A stretch of DNA of 64,000 nt from Pseudoalteromonas caenipelagi. GTDB taxonomy: Bacteria; Pseudomonadota; Gammaproteobacteria; Enterobacterales; Alteromonadaceae. Position 1 is the stretch's first letter. Every line of letters starts with the position of its first letter. The position numbers and the translations under genes are program-made. This document shows positions 16,651-24,893 of this stretch, piece by piece. The stretch is taken from positions 164,324 through 228,323 of the forward strand of contig NZ_JABBPG010000008.1 in the NCBI RefSeq assembly GCF_013140855.1, read 5' to 3'. Below the pieces are notes generated by a model. That model saw only the letters and a program-made list of their open reading frames with translations, ran no database searches and was not told the DNA's origin.

Positions 16651-16684
16651 CGCTATTATTTAACCAAGTGATTAAATAATAGCG
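16651..16684. promoter_or_regulatory. 13-bp perfect inverted repeat before tetR-type gene
   Basis: CGCTATTATTTAA (16651-16663) is repeated in inverted form at 16672-16684 with an 8-base spacer, ending 10 bases before the TetR-family start. Size and place suit a TetR-family autoregulatory operator; a terminator role is less likely as no T-run follows. Confidence 0.65.
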
Positions 16685-16694
16685 ACCAGATAGT

Positions 16695-17345
16695 ATGGCT
16701 AGCCCTTCCACTAAAAAACTTGGCAGACCAATTAAGCATAACGAGCAAGCTCGTGATGCGCTTATTCAAGCCGCTCGGCACAAATTCACCAAAAAGCCTT
16801 ACGATAAAGTCAGTATTCGAGAACTTAGCGATGCCGCTGGGGTTAATTCTGCATTGATCAAATATTACTTTGGTAACAAACAAGGATTATACAAGGCCAT
16901 GATTTTGGAGGTGACCGGTCAGGTGATGAGCAATATAAAAACGCACTTAACGGGTAACGACTTTACTTCTATTAGCGATGTTTTTCGCAGTTTTACCAAA
17001 GTGATGGCCTGCTCGCCTGAATTTCCCTTATTGATGTTAAAAGAAGTGATTTTAAACCAGGGCGTATGTAGAGAGTTTTTCTTAGAGCAAATCGGTAGCA
17101 CACATCTGAAGGTGATCGACGCAGTATATTCATACTTTGCAAGCAAAGGTTTGGTCAAAGAAGGCGTTGATCCGGTGTTGTTTCGAATTTCACTTATGGG
17201 GCTAATGATTTACCCATGGTACATGAGAGAGCTTATGTTAAAGATGGAAGGGATTGAATATGACGAGTCTTTTTTAGAATCTTTAATACAGCATAACACG
17301 ATGCTGATGACATCAGGGTTGTTTAATATGGATGAGAGGCACTGA
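16695..17345 (+). CDS. TetR/AcrR-family repressor of the efflux operon
   Basis: This 216-residue regulator has an N-terminal helix-turn-helix of TetR type (about 18-64: RDALIQAARHKFTKKPYDKV, IRELSDAAGVNSALIKYYFG, KQGLYKAM). The C-terminal half is a helical ligand-binding and dimerisation domain that I cannot assign to a subfamily. It is the first gene of a three-gene unit with the membrane-fusion protein (2-base gap) and the RND pump, and an operator-like inverted repeat lies just upstream, so it probably represses its own operon until an effluxed compound binds. Confidence 0.9.
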   Translation: MASPSTKKLGRPIKHNEQARDALIQAARHKFTKKPYDKVSIRELSDAAGVNSALIKYYFGNKQGLYKAMILEVTGQVMSNIKTHLTGNDFTSISDVFRSFTKVMACSPEFPLLMLKEVILNQGVCREFFLEQIGSTHLKVIDAVYSYFASKGLVKEGVDPVLFRISLMGLMIYPWYMRELMLKMEGIEYDESFLESLIQHNTMLMTSGLFNMDERH

Positions 17346-17346
17346 T

Positions 17347-18684
17347 ATGGCTTTGTTCAAATTAAAGCAAAAGTATTGGTTGCTTTTGTTGCCACTATTC
17401 GGCGTGATAATTTTAATGACTTTTGTAAAACTAAAATCAGCGCCAAAGCAAATTGGTAATGCACTCAATATTCCCAATGTTGTGGTCTCTGAAGTCGCTC
17501 AGCGCAAGTTGCAGCATAGTATTACGGGCTATGGACGTGCACAGGCTAAGCAAATTTGGCACGCTGTCTCGCAAGTATCAGGACGTGTGATTTATAAACA
17601 CCCAGACTTAGAAGTAGGCGCGATATTGGGCGCGGGAACGGTGTTGTTAAAAATTGACCCAGTCGATTATGAGTTAAAGCTTGCGCAAGCAAAGTATGAT
17701 TTAAACGCCGCCCAAGAACGCCTTGATATGATAGCGTTCAATAAGCAAAAGCTTAGCCAGTCTTTGACATTAGAATCTGAACGTTTGGCCATTTTACGCC
17801 AAGAGCTGACAAGACTTACAGGGCTGTTAAAGCGTGGCTCGGTATCTCAATCTGCGGTTGAACAACAGCAAAGTCAGTTGTTTTCACAGCAGCAAAAAGT
17901 GCTTGAATTACAAACTAATTTAAATTTGATCCCGTCCGATTTAGCACTTGCCAAAGCAAGTGTGTCGGCACACCGCGCACGTATGCAAGAAGCGCAAAAT
18001 TTACTGGAAAAAACCGTATTCACCTTGCCTAAAGATAGTAAAATTACACAGGTTAATGTTGAACTGCAGCAAGTTGTGAACGCACGAGATACCTTGTTAG
18101 AGGCGCGCCACTTAGGAGTGATGAAGGTAAATGCACAGTTTAACATGTCGCAGGCACGCAAAATGTTGAGCCAGGTGTGGCTTGAGCAAAATAAAGGCAG
18201 CCAAACGCGGGATTTTCCTAATGTTGCTACCTTACCGCTGCAAGCAACCTTAAACTACTATTCAAGTGGTAACGCTTCTGAGGCGTCTTTACAGTGGCCA
18301 GCAAAAGTAACACGGATAATACAAAGCACCGAGCATAGCAATAGTTTGCAAGTTATCTTGGAAACAGATAATCAATGGCTTAATTTCGATCCTATCAACC
18401 GCCCACCGCTGCTTGATAACATGTTTCTTGAAGTACAGATGTCAAGCCCCGTCGAGTCGTATTTGAGTGTGCCTTTATCGGCAGTACATAACAATTATGT
18501 GTTTGTTGTAGAAGATAAAAAACTGGTTAAAAAGTCTGTAAAAGTGCTTTTTGAAACTACCCAGTTTGCGGCGCTCGATAACCAGCTACCAGATACAGTT
18601 CGTTTGGGCGATAAGGTGTTGTTGACGCAGTTGCTACCAACGTTAGATGGTATGCAAGTGAACGTTGCTGAGGTGTTACCATGA
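17347..18684 (+). CDS. RND efflux periplasmic adaptor (membrane fusion protein)
   Basis: The 445-residue adaptor has one N-terminal membrane anchor (about residues 9-27), then the lipoyl/beta-barrel segment (HAVSQVSGRVIYKHPDLEVG, and GTVLLKIDPVDYELKLAQAK), a long alpha-hairpin coiled coil (about 105-240) and a C-terminal barrel (LSVPLSAVHNNYVFVVEDKK). It bridges the RND pump and an outer-membrane channel; no TolC-type channel gene is encoded here, so one elsewhere must serve. ATG 17347 follows AGAGG by 8 bases, two bases after the repressor stop. It overlaps the pump gene by four bases (ATGA). Confidence 0.92.
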   Translation: MALFKLKQKYWLLLLPLFGVIILMTFVKLKSAPKQIGNALNIPNVVVSEVAQRKLQHSITGYGRAQAKQIWHAVSQVSGRVIYKHPDLEVGAILGAGTVLLKIDPVDYELKLAQAKYDLNAAQERLDMIAFNKQKLSQSLTLESERLAILRQELTRLTGLLKRGSVSQSAVEQQQSQLFSQQQKVLELQTNLNLIPSDLALAKASVSAHRARMQEAQNLLEKTVFTLPKDSKITQVNVELQQVVNARDTLLEARHLGVMKVNAQFNMSQARKMLSQVWLEQNKGSQTRDFPNVATLPLQATLNYYSSGNASEASLQWPAKVTRIIQSTEHSNSLQVILETDNQWLNFDPINRPPLLDNMFLEVQMSSPVESYLSVPLSAVHNNYVFVVEDKKLVKKSVKVLFETTQFAALDNQLPDTVRLGDKVLLTQLLPTLDGMQVNVAEVLP

Positions 18685-21600
18685 TTGCGTTTTTTGCTCG
18701 TCATCCTACCGCTGCAAACTTATTGATGCTGATCATTTGTATTGCCGGTTTAAGCTCATTGCCGCAGTTAAAACGTGAAACGTTTCCTGAGTTTAGTAGC
18801 GACAAGGTATTAGTAAGTGTTATCTATCCGGGAGCTAGTTCTACTGAGGTTGAGCAAGCTTTATGTATTGTGATGGAAGAGGCGGTGGACGGCTTAGATG
18901 GCATAAAAACACTTAGTTGTGAATCAAGAGAGGGGATAGCCAATCTTACGGTGGAAGCGCAGCATGGTGTTAATGTTGCGATGTTACTGAGTGACGTAAA
19001 AACCCAAATTGATGCCATCGATAATTTCCCAAAGCAAATTGAGTCGCCTATTGTGCGAGAGCTGGGGCGCGATCAACACCTGATTTCATTAGCAATATCT
19101 GCTGATTTACCGGTTTATCAGTTGAAGTTATATGCGCAGCAGTTAAAAGACAAACTCAAGCGTCAGCCGGGCGTTGATATAGTTGATATTCAGGGCTTTT
19201 CAGATCAGCAAATCAAGATAGATTTATCGCTGTTTAAACTGCGAGAATATGGCCTTTCAGCAACGGATGTAGTGGCGTTATTACAGCGGCAAAATGTAAA
19301 GTTGCCTGCTGGTGAAATGAGTAACGATGGTAAAACCATGTTAGTGAGCTTTGATCAGCAAAAAGTGACAGCTCAAAGCTTACAGTCTTTAGTAATTAAA
19401 AGCTTAAAAAATGGCGAGCAAATTTACCTTAGGGATGTTGCGCAATTATCCGAGGGTTTTGAACTTGATGAGGAGCAAGTGCTATTTGATGGTAAGCGTG
19501 TTGCTTTGCTGGATATCAAAAAAACTAAAAGCCAAGATGCCATTACCTTGGTTGAAGTGGTTAGCCAATTTGTCGAACAGCAAAAACAGCAAGTGCCAAA
19601 AGGCGTGACGTTAACGCTCACGCAAAATACCGCACATATTATCGAAGACAGGCTAGCCATGTTGCTTAATAACGGTTGGCAAGGTTTTGCTTTGGTGCTG
19701 TTGGTGATGTATTTGTTCTTCTCTTTTCGTTACTCCTTTTGGGTGTCAATGGGCTTGCCTGTCTCGTTTTTAGGTGCGTTTGCGCTGATGATGCTGATGG
19801 GAGTGAGCATCAATATGATTTCTATGGTTGCGCTATTAATGTCAATTGGCATCTTGATGGATGATGCCATTGTGATTGCTGAGAGCATAGCGGCAAAAGT
19901 AGAGCAAGGGGATGATTTAGACGCCGACGCAATCAAAGGCGTATTACAAGTTGGCGCAGGGGTTTTTTCATCTTTTTTAACAACCATCGTAGTGTTTATT
20001 GGTCTGGCGTTTATCAGTGGTGATATAGGGAAAGTTCTAAAAGATATCCCTTTGGTGTTGATTGCGACGATATTTGTTAGTGTGATCGAAGCATTTTTTA
20101 TTTTGCCAAATCACCTCATCCATTCTTTACACAAGGGCAAAGGTAATAGCCAAAAAGCACCGCATCGTTTATTGGCTTTTATTTGGAAAGTAAAAACGCG
20201 TTTTACTACTTCATTTGAACATTTTAGACAGACAACCCTTGTGAATGCAGTACACTGGTGTGTACAGAATCGTTATCAGTTTATCGGCGCTACTGTGATG
20301 CTGTTTTTAGTGTCTATCTCTTTAATTGCGGGTGGTATTGTTAAGTTTAAAGCGTTTCCGCAGTTAGAAGGTGATACTTTAGAGATGCGCTTACTCATGC
20401 CACCAAGTACGCCACTTGAGCAAACGATGCGTGTAGTTGACAAATATGTTGATGCCCTAGGGCGGGTAAATACGCGCCTGTCTGAACAAGAAGGAGAAGG
20501 TCGCGAGTTAGTTGAACATATTACTGTGCAATACAACCGTAATTCAGATGCATTTGAACAAGGGGAGCATTTGGCGACCGTCAGAGTAGACTTGTTAACG
20601 GCGCAACAGCGCAATACGCGTTTAGCCGAGCTAATTAAGATCTGGCGCAACGAAGCGGGAGCAATCGCTGGGGTTCAAGCGATTTCGTTTAAAGAGCCAG
20701 TACTTGGTCCGGCAGGTCGAGCAATTGAAATTCGTCTACATGGTGAGCAGTTAGACACCTTAATGCGTTCTTCAGCCAAATTAAAGCGTGATCTGGCGAA
20801 CTATGCTGGAGTATCTAACGTTATGGATGATTTGCGTCATGGAAAACTGCGTTGGCAAATTAAGTTGCAGCCCGGTAGTTTGGCACAAGGTATTGATGGC
20901 CAATCAGTAGCAAATCAGCTTCGCAGCGCCTTATTTGGGCAAGTCGCAGATGAAGTACAGCGTGACAATAGTAGTATAGAGTTGTATGTACGCCTGCAAG
21001 AAAAAGATAAGAGCAGTATAAAAAGCCTACTTAACTTCCCAATCACGTTAAACTCAGGGACTCAAGTGCCGCTGGCGAGTATAGCTCAACTCACATTAGA
21101 ACAAGATGTGACGCGGATAAATCGAGTTGATGGGCAGCGCACGGTGACCATTACAGCAGATGTTGATTCATTGCTGACTAATACCAATGAAGTGATGGCA
21201 CAACTGCAAAAGCGCAGCATAGCGCCATTACTCGAAGCTGAGCAAAGTTTAAGCGTAAGTTATGAAGGCGAAATAAAAACCGGTTCACAAACAGGTAAGT
21301 CAATGGCAGGTAAGTTTGTGTTAGGGCTTATTGGTGTGTTTATTATTTTGAGCTTTCAATTTCGTAGCTACTTTGAACCTGTGATGGTGATGCTGGCGAT
21401 ACCACTTGCCCTAATTGGGGTCGTTTGGGGGCATTTTTTGTTGGGTTATGATCTGTCGATGCCCAGCATGATAGGGTTTATCTCGCTTGCGGGTATCGTA
21501 GTAAACGATTCTATTTTGCTAGTGGCATTCATTAAGGATCATCAAAGTGATGGTATCGGCTTAGAGCAAGCCGCTGTTTTGGCCGCAAAAGCTCGATTTA

Positions 21601-21827
21601 GGGCCATTTTTATCACGTCGGCAACCACCATTGCGGGTACTTTACCTTTACTGCTAGAAACCAGTTTGCAAGCGCAAGTGGTACAGCCACTCGTGGTGAG
21701 TATGGTATTTGGGATGGCGTTGTCTACCTTATTAATCGTGTTTGTATTACCCGCAATTTATGTACTGTTAGAAGATTTTAACTTAACGGCTAAGCACCAT
21801 TTACAGCATGGTTCACCATCAGTCTAA
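18681..21827 (+). CDS. RND-family efflux pump permease
   Basis: This 1048-residue inner-membrane proton-driven pump has the expected pseudo-twofold organisation: TM1 at 10-28, a first periplasmic loop, TM2-6 from about 330-470, TM7 near 535, a second loop, and TM8-12 from about 865-1030. The proton-relay motif GILMDDAIVIAESIAAK in TM4 has the key acidic pair. The N-terminal PGASSTEVEQ and GFSDQQIKIDLS are typical of the heavy-metal/multidrug RND group that has a TetR-linked adaptor; the substrate cannot be named. Its last 38 bases overlap the convergent HD-GYP-like gene. Confidence 0.95.
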   Translation: MIAFFARHPTAANLLMLIICIAGLSSLPQLKRETFPEFSSDKVLVSVIYPGASSTEVEQALCIVMEEAVDGLDGIKTLSCESREGIANLTVEAQHGVNVAMLLSDVKTQIDAIDNFPKQIESPIVRELGRDQHLISLAISADLPVYQLKLYAQQLKDKLKRQPGVDIVDIQGFSDQQIKIDLSLFKLREYGLSATDVVALLQRQNVKLPAGEMSNDGKTMLVSFDQQKVTAQSLQSLVIKSLKNGEQIYLRDVAQLSEGFELDEEQVLFDGKRVALLDIKKTKSQDAITLVEVVSQFVEQQKQQVPKGVTLTLTQNTAHIIEDRLAMLLNNGWQGFALVLLVMYLFFSFRYSFWVSMGLPVSFLGAFALMMLMGVSINMISMVALLMSIGILMDDAIVIAESIAAKVEQGDDLDADAIKGVLQVGAGVFSSFLTTIVVFIGLAFISGDIGKVLKDIPLVLIATIFVSVIEAFFILPNHLIHSLHKGKGNSQKAPHRLLAFIWKVKTRFTTSFEHFRQTTLVNAVHWCVQNRYQFIGATVMLFLVSISLIAGGIVKFKAFPQLEGDTLEMRLLMPPSTPLEQTMRVVDKYVDALGRVNTRLSEQEGEGRELVEHITVQYNRNSDAFEQGEHLATVRVDLLTAQQRNTRLAELIKIWRNEAGAIAGVQAISFKEPVLGPAGRAIEIRLHGEQLDTLMRSSAKLKRDLANYAGVSNVMDDLRHGKLRWQIKLQPGSLAQGIDGQSVANQLRSALFGQVADEVQRDNSSIELYVRLQEKDKSSIKSLLNFPITLNSGTQVPLASIAQLTLEQDVTRINRVDGQRTVTITADVDSLLTNTNEVMAQLQKRSIAPLLEAEQSLSVSYEGEIKTGSQTGKSMAGKFVLGLIGVFIILSFQFRSYFEPVMVMLAIPLALIGVVWGHFLLGYDLSMPSMIGFISLAGIVVNDSILLVAFIKDHQSDGIGLEQAAVLAAKARFRAIFITSATTIAGTLPLLLETSLQAQVVQPLVVSMVFGMALSTLLIVFVLPAIYVLLEDFNLTAKHHLQHGSPSV

Positions 21828-23130
21828 ATGGAGTCGGTTTTTGTTGCTCTAGTTGTTTGAGTTTAGCTATCGATGTGGCAGTAAATACATGGCCTTTAGG
21901 CAGGAGCATAATGCCTTGATGATTGTGCACTGCCAAACCTAAGGTCATGCCAGGTTGGAGTTGTTCGCTGGTGATAATTTGCATTGAACCCGCTTTATCT
22001 TGTTTCTTATGTAACTGACTTGCGCATTTCTCGAGGGCATTAACAACTTTAGGGTGGTACAGGTGTTCACTAAAAGCTTTGATGTGTGATAGCGCATCAA
22101 GTTGCCTTTCTTCTTCACTCTTTTGATTGTTGGTGAAATACTGCCAATAGTCTCGGGCAACTGTTAATATTTGCGCACAAATCGGTATTTGGTCCTTTTT
22201 AAGTCCTTTAGGTATGCCTTCACCATTATATTTTTCAAACTGGTGGTAAATTGCTTCGGTGACATCGTTCAGGTGTTGCGCAGGCATGAGCATAAGCTGT
22301 GCAGTTGCTGGGTGCGTGTAGAATAACTTTTTTTGCTGATCTGTCAGTTGATTTGTAGGCACTTTATAAAGCGCAGGGTCCATTGCAAGCAAGCCTACTT
22401 GCGCTAAAAAGCCCGCCATGCCAGCGGTCTGCACAATGGTATTAGGTAGCTGTAACTGCTTAGCCACTAATCGACATGTCCTACCTATGTTACTTGCTAG
22501 TTTGCCGTCAATATATGGGTTGGCGTTGATAAAGTTGTAAAGTAGCTCAACCGTTGCCTTATGCTCACTTTGTTCATGCTTATGGGAAACTTCAAGCTGC
22601 TTTAGTACTTGGCGAATTTGTTTGGTCCGTTTTTCAACGAGCTGCTCTAGTGAATGGTTGAGATCGTGTAATTGTTTATTTTGTTCAATGATATGCGCTT
22701 GTAATTGCTCGTTATGTTTCTTGAGCCGATACTTTTCTGCCGCTTGAGCTATCACATGTACTAGATGGTCATTTTCCCAGGGCTTATTTAAGTAGGCGTG
22801 GATCTTGGCCTGATTGATGGCACCGATGGTGTTGTCAATGTCGGCATACCCTGTGAGTAAAATACGTTGAGTGTCTGGGTTTAACTCTTTAACTTTACTA
22901 AGAAATTCAATGCCATCCATTTTTGGCATCCGCATATCGCTAATGACAACTTCAAACGCATTGTTTGTTAGTTCGTTAAGTGCTTCTTCGGCGCATGTAA
23001 ATGTCACTACTTCCATTTTGTTATGATTTAGAAGGCGGGATAGAGAGCGTAATACACTCACTTCATCGTCAACACAAAGCACTTTGGCTGGTTGCTGAGA
23101 TCGTTCCTTGAGAGTTTCTATATCTTGCAT
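21790..23130 (-). CDS. Response regulator with degenerate HD-GYP domain (HnoD-like)
   Basis: The 446-residue protein begins with an intact receiver (acidic pair D21/D22, phosphoacceptor D65 in VVISDMRMPKMDG, TGY and Lys in LNKPW), followed by a coiled coil (about 135-200) and an HD-GYP-fold domain. The catalytic HD is absent (the matching stretch reads AGFLAQVGLLAM), the HHE block reads HQFEKYNGEGIPKGL and the last metal Asp region reads LTVARDYW. It is therefore unlikely to hydrolyse c-di-GMP. This matches the described HnoD proteins, which are phosphorylated by the H-NOX kinase and modulate a partner phosphodiesterase. It is divergent from, and 87 bases from, the H-NOX operon. The gene overlaps the RND pump end by 38 bases. 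Confidence 0.85.
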   Translation of the reverse strand: MQDIETLKERSQQPAKVLCVDDEVSVLRSLSRLLNHNKMEVVTFTCAEEALNELTNNAFEVVISDMRMPKMDGIEFLSKVKELNPDTQRILLTGYADIDNTIGAINQAKIHAYLNKPWENDHLVHVIAQAAEKYRLKKHNEQLQAHIIEQNKQLHDLNHSLEQLVEKRTKQIRQVLKQLEVSHKHEQSEHKATVELLYNFINANPYIDGKLASNIGRTCRLVAKQLQLPNTIVQTAGMAGFLAQVGLLAMDPALYKVPTNQLTDQQKKLFYTHPATAQLMLMPAQHLNDVTEAIYHQFEKYNGEGIPKGLKKDQIPICAQILTVARDYWQYFTNNQKSEEERQLDALSHIKAFSEHLYHPKVVNALEKCASQLHKKQDKAGSMQIITSEQLQPGMTLGLAVHNHQGIMLLPKGHVFTATSIAKLKQLEQQKPTPFRLMVNHAVNGA

Positions 23131-23217
23131 AAAAAACAGTGCATTACAAAAATGTGTATGTGAATAAATTTAGACTAAGCTGTCTATATATACAACTTTG
23201 TTAGATGGTTGAAGTGG

Positions 23218-24330
23218 ATGGGTGAACAGGTACTCAACATACTCTTGGTAGACGATGATGAACTGCTGCTAAAAGCATTATCACGTTCATTGAGCCGGCT
23301 TTACGAGAATACCGTTATTGTTTGTCTTGAAACCCCTGAGGATTTTGAAAGCTGTATTGTAGATCAAGGAGAACCAGATATTCTTTTGTGTGAAGAGCAC
23401 CTACATGGTTCTTTTGGGCATGATGTTTTAATTGCCGCTCGGATGCTCTGTCCACGTGCAATTAGGTGTTTATTTAGCGATAACTTGCAGCAAGAATGCA
23501 AATGGCAGATTGATAACACTATTCACTTTCACCTAGCTAAACCTTACACACCTGCACATTTATCTAAAGTGGTTGATAGCGCATTAACTTTAAAAAGCCT
23601 ACCAATAAATGACGCAATTCGAGTTAAATTGGGGCAACTTTCAGGTTTGCCTTGTTTGAATTCAAATGTATCTGAGCTACTAGAGTTACTCAATGAAGGC
23701 TCTGCAAATGTCAATGAGCTGGCTGAACTGGTTAACCATGACCCAATATTGGTCAGTAAGCTTTTACAAATTGCTAATTCAGCATTTATGGGCTTTCAAA
23801 GCACTACTCAAGATGTAAAAGAAGCTATCACCCGTATTGGGCTGACTGCTTTCACCGCCGTGGTGACTTGTTATGAAATCTCAAACGTGTTCATCAATCA
23901 GCTAAGGCAATCAGAAATAGAATTGATTATGGACACTGCTTTTTCTAAGGCGGTTATGGGGCAGTCGCTTAGCCGTTGTTTAGGGCAAGACTTGCAAGAG
24001 CAGCAAAAAGTATTTGCATGTTGTTTGTTAAGTGCCATCGGCGTACTCACAAAAGAGAGTGTACTTAACGATGAGCGATTATGCACAAAGGTGTCTTGTT
24101 ACGATATCGGTGCCTACCTTTTGGCGTTATGGGGGTACGATCAAGAGCTTGTTAGAGCCCAGTTAGTTGAACAGATCCCTATCGAGCCCGTAATTTCTGT
24201 TGTTGTAATGCATGCCCTAGTGGAACAGCTAACCCTAAATAAGGCGTTTAATATTTCTGCGCAGTTGACTTCAATATTATATACATGCGGCGAATTTAAT
24301 AACGTAAAACAGTGGTATAACAACTTTTAG
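23218..24330 (+). CDS. Degenerate-receiver HDOD-domain protein, first gene of H-NOX operon
   Basis: About 370 residues. An N-terminal receiver fold (VLNILLVDDDELLLKALSRS) keeps the acidic cluster, but the phosphoacceptor position carries Glu (DILLCEEHLHG instead of a D), so it may be locked in an active-like or unresponsive state. The KPYTP switch region is kept. Residues about 135-330 form an HDOD domain (LPCLNSNVSELLELLNEG; HDPILVSKLLQIANSAFMGF; ITRIGLTAFTAVV), a non-catalytic relative of HD domains used in signalling scaffolds. ATG 23218 is chosen; TTG 23209 is an alternative, and neither has a strong ribosome site. The next gene starts 17 bases later. Confidence 0.85.
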   Translation: MGEQVLNILLVDDDELLLKALSRSLSRLYENTVIVCLETPEDFESCIVDQGEPDILLCEEHLHGSFGHDVLIAARMLCPRAIRCLFSDNLQQECKWQIDNTIHFHLAKPYTPAHLSKVVDSALTLKSLPINDAIRVKLGQLSGLPCLNSNVSELLELLNEGSANVNELAELVNHDPILVSKLLQIANSAFMGFQSTTQDVKEAITRIGLTAFTAVVTCYEISNVFINQLRQSEIELIMDTAFSKAVMGQSLSRCLGQDLQEQQKVFACCLLSAIGVLTKESVLNDERLCTKVSCYDIGAYLLALWGYDQELVRAQLVEQIPIEPVISVVVMHALVEQLTLNKAFNISAQLTSILYTCGEFNNVKQWYNNF

Positions 24331-24347
24331 TGCAAAAGTGAGAAACT

Positions 24348-24893
24348 ATGAAAGGTGTTGTTTTTAGAGGGCTCGAAGAGTTAGTTATAAAGAATCAGGG
24401 AATGTCAGCATGGGAAGCATTGTTGGACAAACATGCACCTCAGAATCGCGTATATGTAAGTGCGCAAAGCTATCCTGATGAAGAGCTGTTTGCGTTAGCC
24501 AACGAGGTAGCTGAAATTTTAGATAAACCACTAACGGATGTACTGCGCCTATTCGGTGAGTACTTATTTGGCTATTTGACCGAAAGACATCAGGGCATTT
24601 TACAACAGTTTAGCGACTTTCAGTCGCTTATACTTGGCATCGACTCTGTGATACATACAGAAGTGGCTAAACTCTATCATGAGCCAAATTTACCGACTAT
24701 AAATAGTCAGCAACTTGAAGATGGACGTATTTTACTGCGCTACAGTTCTCGCAGAAAGCTATGTTTTTGCGCTGAAGGATTAATTTATGGTGCAGGGGCT
24801 CATTATGGGGTGAAAACTAAAATTGAGCACATGCAATGCATGCACGATGGTTACGAACAATGCCACTTGTTGCTCACATTTGGAGGGAATTAA
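24348..24893 (+). CDS. hnoX: H-NOX haem nitric oxide sensor protein
   Basis: The 181-residue soluble protein binds b-type haem and senses NO. It starts MKGVVFRGLEELVIKNQG, the usual H-NOX N-terminus. The proximal haem ligand is H103 in SVIHTEVAKLY, followed by Pro116 of NLP; the haem-propionate motif YxSxR is Y132, S134, R136. Cys139, His161, Cys164 and Cys172 match the zinc site described for Shewanella and Vibrio H-NOX proteins at the same numbering. No distal Tyr motif for O2 binding was noticed. It sits between the HDOD gene (17-base gap) and its kinase (start directly after its stop), so it is expected to inhibit that kinase when NO is bound. Confidence 0.93.
   Translation: MKGVVFRGLEELVIKNQGMSAWEALLDKHAPQNRVYVSAQSYPDEELFALANEVAEILDKPLTDVLRLFGEYLFGYLTERHQGILQQFSDFQSLILGIDSVIHTEVAKLYHEPNLPTINSQQLEDGRILLRYSSRRKLCFCAEGLIYGAGAHYGVKTKIEHMQCMHDGYEQCHLLLTFGGN

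Noticed and set aside
20276..20650. 124-codon antisense open frame inside the RND pump gene
   Set aside because: Opposite a conserved pump sequence; Ser/Cys-rich shadow composition.
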